From: JADHUC01 sp964617665 | GTDB lineage: Bacteria > Planctomycetota > Planctomycetia > Pirellulales > Pirellulaceae | NCBI GenBank assembly: GCA_964617665.1 | Contig: CAZUAH010000125.1 | Location: 1 to 29,355 of the forward strand | Length of the DNA: 29,355 nucleotides | Reading direction: 5' to 3' | In this document: one piece after another, positions 8,401-14,827 of the stretch | How positions within the stretch are numbered: position 1 is the first letter of the stretch | How the letters are laid out: every line of letters starts with the position of its first letter | The notes under the pieces: generated by a model | The model's input: the letters and a program-made list of their open reading frames with translations, nothing else | Database searches by the model: none | What the model was told of the DNA's origin: nothing | Translations under genes and position numbers: made by a program

Positions 8401-10308
8401 GCAGGCGACGTACTCGCCCACGCTATGTCCCATCGCTGCGCTCGGCTCGACGCCCCAGGATTGCCACAATCGTGCGAGTGCGTACTCGACGGCAAATAGT
8501 GCAGGCTGCGTGTACGCCGTTTCGTCCAGCGGTGACTGCTGCCCCTCTTGCGGGTAGATCACCGATAGAATAGGCGTCTCCAAATGCGGTCGCAGCAACT
8601 CGTCACAGCGATCCAATTCCGCACGAAACAGTGGCTGGGTCTCGTACAGAGCGCGTCCCATGTTCACAAACTGCGAACCTTGCCCTGTAAATAGGAAAGC
8701 GATCTTCTGCTTCTTCTGGCGACCTCTACTTCGTTCGATTGGCTCGGCCGATCCATCCGTGGCGAACGCTTTCAATTGCTTGTCGAAGTCTTCGCAAGAG
8801 GAGCCGACGAACGCCGCCCGATAGTCGAACCGAGATCGGCCTACGGCAGCCGTATGGCAGACCCTGCTCAACGAATCCTCATCTTTCCCGGCGAGGTGCG
8901 CTCCGTATTTTCCGGCCATGTCGCGCAATGCGTCTTGGCTCTTCGCAGTCAGCACGAGCAAATGAGACGGTCGTTCGGCCGTTTCGGCCACGGCGTCCGT
9001 TTCCGGCGCCTCTTCTACGATCAAATGGCAGTTCGTGCCGCCAAAGCCGAATGAACTGATTCCGGCAATCCTCTTGGTCGAACCGCACGCCCAGTCAGTA
9101 CAGTCGCTGGGCAACTTGAAGGTAGTTCCATCCAGCGAGATGTACGGGTTGAGCTTGTTGAAGTGCAGGTTCGGCGGTATCTGCTTGTGACGGAGCGAAA
9201 GGACCAATTTCAGTAGTCCCGCAATCCCAGCCGCCGCCTCCAAGTGGCCGACGTTCGTTTTAACAGCGCCCAACCAGCAGGGCTGATCTTCTGGGCGACT
9301 CTTCATCAAGACGTTGCGCAACGAACGCACTTCGATCGGGTCTCCAAGCGACGTCCCCGTGCCATGTGTTTCTATGAAGCTGATATCGTGCGGATGGCAA
9401 TCGGCGCTGGCCAGTGCCTGTTTGATGACCGCCTGTTGCGACGGACCATTCGGAGCCGTCAGGCCGTTGCTCAAACCATCCTGTGTCACGGCCGACCCCG
9501 GAATCACGGCCCAAATGTTGTCGCGGTCGGCCACGGCGTCCGACAACCGTTTCAGAACAATCACGCCGCAGCCTTCGCCGCGCACGTAACCATCGGCGCT
9601 CGCATCAAACGTCTTGCAGCGCCCGTCGGGTGCCATCATGCGTGATTGCGATAGCGTAATGGTGCCTTCTGGCGAAAGGATCAAGTTCACGCCGCCAGCG
9701 ACACACAGATTCGATTCTCCTTGCCTCAGGCTCTGACACGCCAAGTGGGCTGCGACCAACGACGAAGAGCAAGCCGTGTCGACCGCCATGCTGGGCCCAC
9801 GCAAGTTCAAAGTGTACGACAACCGGTTTGCAGCGATACACAGACACGTGCCCGTGGCCACGTAGGCGTCGATTTCCGACAACTCCTTGTACAACAACCG
9901 GTAGTCGCTGTTACTGATCCCGATGAACACGCCCGTCGAGCTTCCCGACAAGTCTTCCGGCGTTATGCCACCGTTTTCGAGGGACTCCCACACGACTTCC
10001 AATAGCAGCCGCTGCTGCGGGTCCATTCTTTCGGCTTCGCGCATGGAGATGCCAAAGAAGCCCGGATCGAACCGGTCGATGCGGTCCACGAACCCGCCGC
10101 AACGCGTGTTCATCTTCTCTGGCGTCGCGGGCTCAGGATCATAAAATGCGTCGATGTCCCAGCGACTCTTCGGAACTTCGCTAATGGCGTCTACGCCGCC
10201 GCTTAGCAGTTTCCAGAACTCGTCGGGGTTGCCCGCACCGGGGAATCGGCAGCCAATACCAACAATGGCGATCGGCTCACTTGATCTTGTGTTAGTCTTC
10301 GAGGACAT
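2485..10308 (-). CDS. Fully reducing type I PKS fused to alpha-oxoamine synthase
   Basis: A 2607-residue megasynthase. Domains in order, with visible key residues: KS (about 11-435; Cys180 in DTACSSSL, His315, His355); AT (about 535-840; Ser629 in GHSVG, HAFH at 729-732, indicating malonyl-CoA); DH (about 900-1190; His938, Asp1110); a structural KR half (about 1195-1435); ER (about 1440-1765; HAAAGGVGQ at 1596-1604); KR (about 1785-1965; TGGVGGLG at 1791-1798, Leu-Asp-Asp near 1878, Tyr1934); ACP (about 2060-2135; Ser2102 in GLDSL); an Ala/Thr-rich linker; and a PLP-dependent AOS (about 2195-2595; MDEAHS motif, Lys2442 in TISKGIGS). There is no thioesterase or methyltransferase. From family knowledge, the single fully reducing module would build a saturated chain iteratively. 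The AOS would then condense it with an amino acid, losing CO2, to release an alpha-amino ketone. It starts six bases after the ACP gene, so translation is probably coupled. The amino acid and chain length cannot be read. Confidence 0.93.
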   Translation of the reverse strand: MSSKTNTRSSEPIAIVGIGCRFPGAGNPDEFWKLLSGGVDAISEVPKSRWDIDAFYDPEPATPEKMNTRCGGFVDRIDRFDPGFFGISMREAERMDPQQRLLLEVVWESLENGGITPEDLSGSSTGVFIGISNSDYRLLYKELSEIDAYVATGTCLCIAANRLSYTLNLRGPSMAVDTACSSSLVAAHLACQSLRQGESNLCVAGGVNLILSPEGTITLSQSRMMAPDGRCKTFDASADGYVRGEGCGVIVLKRLSDAVADRDNIWAVIPGSAVTQDGLSNGLTAPNGPSQQAVIKQALASADCHPHDISFIETHGTGTSLGDPIEVRSLRNVLMKSRPEDQPCWLGAVKTNVGHLEAAAGIAGLLKLVLSLRHKQIPPNLHFNKLNPYISLDGTTFKLPSDCTDWACGSTKRIAGISSFGFGGTNCHLIVEEAPETDAVAETAERPSHLLVLTAKSQDALRDMAGKYGAHLAGKDEDSLSRVCHTAAVGRSRFDYRAAFVGSSCEDFDKQLKAFATDGSAEPIERSRGRQKKQKIAFLFTGQGSQFVNMGRALYETQPLFRAELDRCDELLRPHLETPILSVIYPQEGQQSPLDETAYTQPALFAVEYALARLWQSWGVEPSAAMGHSVGEYVACCLANVFSLEAALELVAVRARLMQSLPEGGQMVAVFADETRVADAIAGREADVAIAAVNGPSQAVISGSGEVVEEIAERFHQEGVKTSRLTVSHAFHSPLMEPMLDEFRKVVDQVQFSPPEFDIIANVSGEVAGEEILSSDYWCNHIREAVRFADSVKTLAGLEPDVFLEVGPKPILTSLGRSCFPSSKQPWLPSLRGRGDDWNTMLASLGKLFERGVDVDWEQFDSDHQLRKVALPTYPFQRQPCWNDFATDIGQARAGTIGVAAPGTAVHPLLGSRVDVAGKEIVFQATFRANSPSYLADHRVFDNVVVPGAALTEMALAAGVEAMEDDAVAVDDIFIQQALVLPAGESRDVQVVLTPEDEGAFAFRIYSVSQREESEDRVWTVHASGKIVALEAPGEPAAQDIDEIRSEMTDTWEVEEFYETCKKRGLVYGPTFQSLQHLATGTAQALGDVSLPDGVAEEAGSYRLHPSLLDACFQTLGGGMPTPDGDVVFLPIRIGSLRVYRPGTSSASSHVRITSDLGAAKKTVIADITILDANGEVIAEIEGLQLRQVSRALLMRQIQRDVGDWLYRVDWQPKDRSGAKPETETGNWIILADRSGAGVGLASALRGQGHHCVVVEAGDAYEQVSDEEFRLCPSRVEDFSQLLDNAFESEDAKIDGVVHLWSLDAAAVNEANVQSVNDAQVLGCGSTLHLVQALGKAVGQSMPRLWSVTRGAQRVGIDDSSVAVLQSSLWGMGGVIAWEHPQLHCVRLDLDPATPEDEQRALLEEVTAPDGENQVAYRQSVRYVPRLVKKSDPRPGMLNVTEGQPFALGLTKFGVLDNLTIKPIERKPPESSEIEIAVLATGLNFRDVLRALGMLQEYEQKIGIKSEEDVTFGFECAGKIVATGPDVKGYAVGDDVVALSLGSMASHVTIDTKYVVRKPEKMTFEEAATIPLAYLTAHYGLNRLARMKQGERVLIHAAAGGVGQAAVALAQSAGAEIFATASSGKWDFLRSLGIEHIMNSRTLDFSDQVTSETDGKGVDVVLNSLNGEFIPKTLSTLGKNGRFVEIGKIDIWTNEQMAAERDDVAYFPFDLGEEEQKQPGLIQSMLDELHERFEAGELSPLPHKVFAVDDVTSAFRHMAQGKHLGKVVISLADHQQVDSVPVREQASYLVTGGVGGLGLKVADWLIDQGAKSLVLSSIEEKPSKAAEEAIQSMQEKGAEVTVLQGDVSNRDDVRRTLDHISEHLPPLRGIVHGAGLLDDGVLMQQEWARFERVMAPKVAGGWNLHQMTLGTPLDFFVSFSSVASLLGSPGQGNYAAANAFLDALAHHRRASGLSALTLNWGPWEAVGMTADKTKRDIARWAAGGMGTVPPDQGLSALGELLRQYRAQVGVLPIAWPKFLKQSPKSEGQAILAEIAHQYSEKAKQKTRTRKRSDILDQLKSATEEKRGELLRGYVGGQVAKTLGMGAAQLDRSQPLKDLGLDSLMAIEVKNQIESDLDVELPIESFTEDMNASGLADTVCDLMADSLGGVSTVTPDAATDDADAPFQAAATATTTAGPQETAAPVSGEEVEVGEEQYVFSAFPEFRKLETQLGQIQLLGIENPYFNVHESVTADTTVIEGREMINFSSYNYLSLSGDPETTQAAKDALDRFGAGASASRVVSGEKTVHGELERAIAEFVGAEDAVVFTSGHSTNETTIGHLFGPGDLILHDELAHNSIIQGCIHSHAQRRPFPHNDWQTLDKVLAEVRANYKRVLVAIEGVYSMDGDYPDLPKFIEVKKRHKALLLMDEAHSIGTMGAGGHGLPEHFGVDPMDVDLLMGTISKGIGSCGGYIAGCKEVVKYLKYTAPSFVFSNAISPSNAAAALASFRKISRDPSPVHRCRANSALFLGLAKERNLDTGLSDNTPVIPIIIGNSLRALQLSRKMFHRGINVHPILHPAVEEKAARLRFFITATHTDEQIRFTIDALDEELTKLDPSRQKQSESTETSS

Positions 10309-10314
10309 GTTGGA

Positions 10315-10620
10315 CTAGATGTCTCCAGCAAGGCATTTGGAAAACTGTTCAACTGTCGGATAGTCGTACACCAGGGTCGGGTCGACCGGCTTGCCAAGCC
10401 AGTCTTCCAGTTCCCCAGTCATCCCGATAGCCGTGGCGGAATCCAATGCGAAGTCATCGAATGGTACGGTAACGTCGATCGCGTCGGCGGACGTCTCCAG
10501 TACTTTACTCAGGTAGCTTACCATCCACTCCTGGATTTCTTCCGCAGTCTTTCCTGACGCAGGATTCCCATCCCCGCCCGCGGGCTTCGCATCCGGTTGA
10601 TTGTCCGGTTCGTTGCTCAT
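10315..10620 (-). CDS. Stand-alone acyl carrier protein
   Basis: A 101-residue acyl carrier protein. A flexible Pro/Gly/Asp-rich leader (about 1-24) precedes the four-helix PP-binding fold. The phosphopantetheine site is Ser61 in a Leu-Asp-Ser-Ala-Thr context, followed by a Leu-Glu-Asp-Trp-Leu-Gly segment. That segment recalls carrier proteins that accept acyl chains from fatty acyl-AMP ligases, although no such ligase is visible in the window. A GAGAGG ribosome-binding site lies at plus-strand 10628-10633, seven bases before the ATG. The gene sits between the phosphopantetheinyl transferase (57 bases upstream) and the PKS (six bases downstream). It probably loads or shuttles the starter chain, or carries the product for tailoring; which one is open. 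Confidence 0.9.
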   Translation of the reverse strand: MSNEPDNQPDAKPAGGDGNPASGKTAEEIQEWMVSYLSKVLETSADAIDVTVPFDDFALDSATAIGMTGELEDWLGKPVDPTLVYDYPTVEQFSKCLAGDI

Positions 10621-10677
10621 TCAGATACCTCTCATCGTTCAAGGGCCTCTTGCCCAGACAGATCGGGGGTTCCGTGC

Positions 10678-11415
10678 CTATATGAGGCTTTTCGCTTCCC
10701 AATTACGATACTCTATTTGCGGCAATTCCGGAGACTCTGTCGCCAAAGCCCCGCAATACTCGTTCCCTAGGTCCAATTCCTGCAGCAGAATCCGGCCGCG
10801 CGCGGGAATTTTGGCTGGCATGTTCATGATTCGGCCTTCAAGGCCCAAATCAACTTCGATCTCACGGAGCGGCCACTGCAGTCCCACTCCAAGTACTTTT
10901 AGCAGCGCCTCTTTCAACGTCCAATACCGGAAAAACGTTCTTAGCCGATCGCTTAAAGGAATCGTAGCAAAATGACGTTGCTCGGCCGCCGAAAGCGTTC
11001 TGCGAGTCATCTGATCCAAGTCGTTCAACTGCCGAACCGCCTCGATATCGATGCCAACGTCGAAGCGCCCCCCCATAGCGATGCATCCAAGATCGCGGCA
11101 GTGCGACACATTGAAGTACGGGCCACTCCTGGCGCCTTCGGCTGTCAGGTACGGCCTGCCGTACTCGCCGTAATCGAAACGCACGCCGTTGGGTGCAATA
11201 CCTATACGGATGCCCAGGATGTTACGCAGTGCCGCACGACAAACAATAAAGCGATCACGATCCCGAGAGAACCGAAACCGCTCGCTCCGCTCTATCTCGT
11301 CATCGGATAGCCACTTGACCAGCTGGTTCGCCAGCGGTGATTCGCGGTCAAGGCGTATGCTCCAAACTTGTACGCCACTCGGTGACCTATGTTCTGGGGG
11401 GAAATTCTTGGTCAT
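10678..11415 (-). CDS. Sfp-type 4'-phosphopantetheinyl transferase
   Basis: A 245-residue enzyme that moves the phosphopantetheine arm of coenzyme A onto the serine of carrier proteins. The length and motifs match the two-lobed Sfp class: an Asn-Val-Ser-His segment, the Mg-binding Gly-Ile-Asp-Ile-Glu motif with Asp123 and Glu125, and Trp165-x-x-Lys168-Glu169-Ala-x-x-Lys173. The N-terminal half also carries the typical Arg-rich region before the Gly-Arg-Pro-Tyr motif. As first gene of the operon it would activate the stand-alone ACP and the ACP inside the PKS. The ATG at 11415 lacks a clear ribosome-binding site, so the start is slightly uncertain. Protein is cytoplasmic. Confidence 0.94.
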   Translation of the reverse strand: MTKNFPPEHRSPSGVQVWSIRLDRESPLANQLVKWLSDDEIERSERFRFSRDRDRFIVCRAALRNILGIRIGIAPNGVRFDYGEYGRPYLTAEGARSGPYFNVSHCRDLGCIAMGGRFDVGIDIEAVRQLNDLDQMTRRTLSAAEQRHFATIPLSDRLRTFFRYWTLKEALLKVLGVGLQWPLREIEVDLGLEGRIMNMPAKIPARGRILLQELDLGNEYCGALATESPELPQIEYRNWEAKSLI

Positions 11416-11486
11416 CAGGCGCAGGCTAGAGGCAGCAGCGGTACGCTTGGCCCCTCTTTAGGGAGGGTCTTCCATGCAGATTCTTA

Positions 11487-11546
11487 GCATTATGTGGAAA
11501 ACGGAAAATCGGCCACTGGGAGAACATCAACTCTATCGGCATTATG
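11487..11546. promoter_or_regulatory. Paired GCATTATG boxes upstream of the PPTase operon
   Basis: The octamer GCATTATG occurs at 11487-11494 and again at 11539-11546, 52 bases apart (about five helical turns), within the 185-base gap between ispG and the phosphopantetheinyl transferase. On the minus strand each reads CATAATGC, which could serve as a -10-like box or a repeated operator half. No convincing -35 partner was found. Confidence 0.2.
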
Positions 11547-11600
11547 CCCGCGGCTGTTCATCCAACGTAATCGACACCCCCCATCTACACAATAAGGACG

Positions 11601-12773
11601 TCAGGCAGAATTTGCCTTGATCAGCGCGTCTAACTCGTCCTTTAGCCGGTCCAGGATCTCATCATAGGCGTATGCGCCGATCAATCGGCCGCCTCGTTTC
11701 AGGTTCACTTGGTTAGGACCGCACCACAAGCCCAAATCTGCGTCGTCCGTCTCGCCCGGACCGTTGACTCGACACCCCATCACAGCGATTGTCACTGGGC
11801 AGTCGGCGGCATATCGCGACATTTCCCTGACCTGCTCGGCCAGTTCGACGAAAGCTTCGTTCTGTACACGCGAACAACTTGGACACGAGATGATGTTCAA
11901 CGAGTCGGAGTTCAAGTTGACGACGCTCCGTACGCGGCCGGCTGCGATGTCGGCTAGGATTTGCCGGCCGGCTTCAATTTCCTCAGGTTTTCGGTGATTT
12001 GGCACCGTTAGCGAGACACGAATCGTGTCGCCAATGCCTCGGCTGATCAATTGCTCGAATGCGATTCTCGTCTTGATCACACCTTCAGGAGGCATCCCGG
12101 CTTCAGTTACCCCCAGATGTAGCGGGATGTCGGGTCGTCGCTCTGCGAAACGCCGATTGACTTCAATTACGTTGACGGGATCGGAGTCTTTCAAGGATAC
12201 GCAATAGCGTGTGAAGCCGATCGAATCGAGTAGCTCGCAATGGACGAGCGCGCTCTCTAGCATTGGCGATAGCGAATCGTCTGGGGCAAATTTGTCCTTC
12301 AAGGCCGGATCGACGCTTCCGCAGTTGACACCGACGCGGATGGCGCAGTCATTCTCCTGGGCGACGCCAACGAGATACCGCACCTTCTCCGGCCAGGGCT
12401 TACTTTTCTCATGATGGTATAGATGCCCCGGGTTGTAACGAATCTTGTCGACGTAGGGCGCTACCAGTTCGGCCAATCGGTAGTTCTCCTGCAAATCGAC
12501 GGAGAGATTCGCTGAGGTGCGCTGCCGGATTTCTTTCAGCGACTGGGCGTCCTGCTTGCCATCAGCCGCGATGCGCACGATGTCCGCCCCCGCCGAGGCC
12601 AGAGCGTCCACCTGTTGGACGGTGGCATCGACATCCTGCGTGCGTGTGGCAGTCATGCTCTGGACAGCGACCGGAGAGCCATTCCCAATGCTAATTGTGC
12701 CGACGCGAACCGCTCTTGTTGGATTCCTGTGCAACCGTAAAGGATCATTCTTTTCATCTCTACTGCTTACCAT
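11601..12773 (-). CDS. ispG: 4-hydroxy-3-methylbut-2-enyl diphosphate synthase (IspG/GcpE)
   Basis: The penultimate enzyme of the MEP isoprenoid pathway. It reductively opens methylerythritol cyclodiphosphate to HMBPP using a [4Fe-4S] cluster. The N-terminal half shows the TIM-barrel start with Arg-Val-Gly-x-x-x-Ile-Gly-Asn-Gly and Val-Gln-Ser-Met-Thr. The C-terminal cluster domain carries Ser-Cys-Pro-Ser-Cys (coded near 11862-11895) and Gly-Cys-Arg-Val-Asn-Gly-Pro-Gly-Glu (near 11751-11778), giving the three cysteines and the glutamate ligand. The protein is 390 residues from the ATG at 12773, which has an upstream GAGAAGAA sequence and gives the usual short leader. An in-frame ATG at 12833 would add 20 basic residues and remains possible. 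It is divergent from the histidine kinase and upstream of the PPTase operon on the same strand. Confidence 0.95.
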   Translation of the reverse strand: MVSSRDEKNDPLRLHRNPTRAVRVGTISIGNGSPVAVQSMTATRTQDVDATVQQVDALASAGADIVRIAADGKQDAQSLKEIRQRTSANLSVDLQENYRLAELVAPYVDKIRYNPGHLYHHEKSKPWPEKVRYLVGVAQENDCAIRVGVNCGSVDPALKDKFAPDDSLSPMLESALVHCELLDSIGFTRYCVSLKDSDPVNVIEVNRRFAERRPDIPLHLGVTEAGMPPEGVIKTRIAFEQLISRGIGDTIRVSLTVPNHRKPEEIEAGRQILADIAAGRVRSVVNLNSDSLNIISCPSCSRVQNEAFVELAEQVREMSRYAADCPVTIAVMGCRVNGPGETDDADLGLWCGPNQVNLKRGGRLIGAYAYDEILDRLKDELDALIKANSA

Positions 12774-12888
12774 GCCATGATTCTTCTCGAACTTCCGTCT
12801 CTTGACAATGTCCTTCCAATGCCGTTGAGCCATAACCTATTATTTTCTTAGGAATTCCAGCTTCTTACCCGGTCTTTCAAGCAAAAGC

Positions 12889-14613
12889 ATGCGACGGAAA
12901 CTGGCCCCCCAAAAAAACGAGCTTCGTGAGACGACCGAGTCGGTCCTGCGTTGTCTTCGTCGGAGCCGCCATCGGCAGGCCGTCAAGTGGTTGGTCTACC
13001 TTCAGAGCGCCGTATGTCTCGTTGCGGGCGCAGCAGTTCTTTGGGGTGGTCGCCGTGTTGCGGCTGGCGATTCTGTGAGCGTTGCGTTTTCTGTGGCCGC
13101 CGGGTCGGCTATGGCCGTCGCCATCTGTGCACTGCTGACCGCGAAGCGAGAGAACGAGCGTCAGTTGCGACGCCTTGTCCATCGGAGGACAATTCTTGAG
13201 GCGAGGCAAAGAACTTCTCAGTCGAGCGTGGCAGAGCACGTCGCTGCGCTTGAAGCGGCGAACGAAAAGCTGAAGGAGAAGAACGTTCAAATCGAGTTGC
13301 ACGGGCGCGAGGTATACAAGCTCTTTCGGGCAGCGTCGGACCAAGCCCAGACGCTAACGGAAGCGAAAAAAGAGGCTGAAGCCGCCAGCCGGGCGAAAAG
13401 CGAGCTTCTCGCCAACATGAGCCATGAATTGCGTACGCCGATGACCGCAATGCTCGGGTTCTCCGAGGTGCTCGTCGCGGACCTCGAAGAGCCAGATCGG
13501 AAGGAAATGGTGGCCACCGTCTTGCGAAACGGCGAATACCTGTTGCGACTGATCGACGACCTGCTCGATCTTTCGAGGATAGAAGCGGGCAGGCTGAACG
13601 TCGAGTCAGTTCCGTGCTCCCCGCGCGAGATCGTGGCCGAAGTTATCGAGCTGCTGGAGCCTCGAGCGCGGGAAAAGGGCCTAGTCTTGCTTTACGAGTG
13701 CGAGGGCGAAATCCCATCGTTCATCCGCACTGATTCGACACGTTTGCGTCAGATCCTGATCAATCTGGTCGGCAACGCCGTCAAGTTCACCGAGATGGGA
13801 TCCGTACGAGTGGTGATCAAGCATTCCATTCAGGACGCCAAGGACGGGTGTCTGGGATTTCGGGTCATCGATACCGGGATCGGGATGACGAGTGAACAGA
13901 TGTCCCGGCTGTTCGTGCCGTTTGTCCAGGCGGACACTTCATCCACCCGCCGATACGGGGGTAGCGGACTAGGGTTGGCTATCAGCAAGCAGCTGGCCCT
14001 ATTGTTGGGCGCCGACATCACCGTCGACAGCGTTCCCGGGGAGGGCAGCGTTTTCACATTGACCCTTGCACCTAGCCCCGCGGTTCAGCGGACATTGGGC
14101 GAGCGCGACCACGACACGCTGGGGCAGTCGTCTGAGACGGCAATCACCTTGCGGGAAACACGATTGCCCCTTCCGTGCCACATCCTGCTGGCCGAAGACG
14201 GGCCCGACAACCAGAGACTGATTTCCCTCCTGCTGGAGCACGCAGGGGCTGATGTAACGCTTGTTGAGAATGGTCGGCAGGCCCTGGATAAGGGCCTTCG
14301 CGCCCAACGTGAAGGCCGCCCATACGACCTGATTCTCATGGATATGCAAATGCCGGAAATGGATGGGTACGTGGCAGCAACGCGACTCCGCGAATCCGGA
14401 TACCGCGGCTCGATCATTGCTCTGACGGCGCACACCATGAAGGGCGATCGCGAGAAGTGCGAGAAAGCCGGATGTGACGATTTTTTGGGCAAACCAATTA
14501 GCCGAGACGCTTTACTGGCAACGGTTTGCCGTTGGGGCAACGAGCCTTCGCCCGAGAACGTACGGCGATCAGGCTGCTTAGGCAAGGATCCAGTTTCTCC
14601 GATCGAAAACTGA
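12889..14613 (+). CDS. Membrane-bound hybrid histidine kinase with receiver domain
   Basis: A 574-residue sensor kinase. Two predicted membrane helices (about 36-53 and 63-84) enclose a loop of only about ten residues, so there is no extracytoplasmic sensor domain. A coiled coil (about 105-170) leads to the HisKA dimer with phospho-acceptor His179 in the H-box SHELRTP. The HATPase domain shows Asn292/Asn296, a DTGIGM G1 box and GGSGLGL. A C-terminal receiver (about 430-550) has phospho-acceptor Asp485 in a Leu-Met-Asp-Met-Gln-Met-Pro context and a late Lys-Pro pair. Autophosphorylation followed by transfer to the receiver is expected; no output domain or neighbouring partner regulator is seen. 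The ATG at 12889 has no good ribosome-binding site. It is divergent from ispG. Confidence 0.92.
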   Translation: MRRKLAPQKNELRETTESVLRCLRRSRHRQAVKWLVYLQSAVCLVAGAAVLWGGRRVAAGDSVSVAFSVAAGSAMAVAICALLTAKRENERQLRRLVHRRTILEARQRTSQSSVAEHVAALEAANEKLKEKNVQIELHGREVYKLFRAASDQAQTLTEAKKEAEAASRAKSELLANMSHELRTPMTAMLGFSEVLVADLEEPDRKEMVATVLRNGEYLLRLIDDLLDLSRIEAGRLNVESVPCSPREIVAEVIELLEPRAREKGLVLLYECEGEIPSFIRTDSTRLRQILINLVGNAVKFTEMGSVRVVIKHSIQDAKDGCLGFRVIDTGIGMTSEQMSRLFVPFVQADTSSTRRYGGSGLGLAISKQLALLLGADITVDSVPGEGSVFTLTLAPSPAVQRTLGERDHDTLGQSSETAITLRETRLPLPCHILLAEDGPDNQRLISLLLEHAGADVTLVENGRQALDKGLRAQREGRPYDLILMDMQMPEMDGYVAATRLRESGYRGSIIALTAHTMKGDREKCEKAGCDDFLGKPISRDALLATVCRWGNEPSPENVRRSGCLGKDPVSPIEN

Positions 14614-14642
14614 TTGACATGTCGTAATCCCCGTCGTAAACT
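14614..14642 (+). promoter_or_regulatory. Strong putative sigma70 promoter for the coiled-coil protein gene
   Basis: A perfect -35 TTGACA (14614-14619), a 17-base spacer and -10 TAAACT (14637-14642) begin directly after the kinase stop codon. The heptamer GTCGTAA occurs twice (14621-14627 and 14633-14639, 12 bases apart), overlapping spacer and -10, and could be an operator. A six-base-stem hairpin (14734-14752) lies in the untranslated leader. Confidence 0.55.
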
Positions 14643-14827
14643 CGACTTAGGTACTTTTGCGCGCAGGAACTGGTGTTGCCCGGTGTCGCGATCGGGATCG
14701 GAACGAACCGACAGCGGGAAATAATCAGTATCCTCGGCTGCGAATAAGCCGAAAACGAAAGTGTCTGAGTGTTTCTTTCAGGGCGTTCCCAGCCAAGGAA
14801 GCGGCCCATTTCTCAGGAGAACTGATC

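Noticed and set aside
14657..14827. Upstream start for the coiled-coil protein
   Set aside because: The extra 57 residues are Arg-rich without features and precede a good AGGAGA-ATG; a signal-anchor immediately after 14828 fits better.
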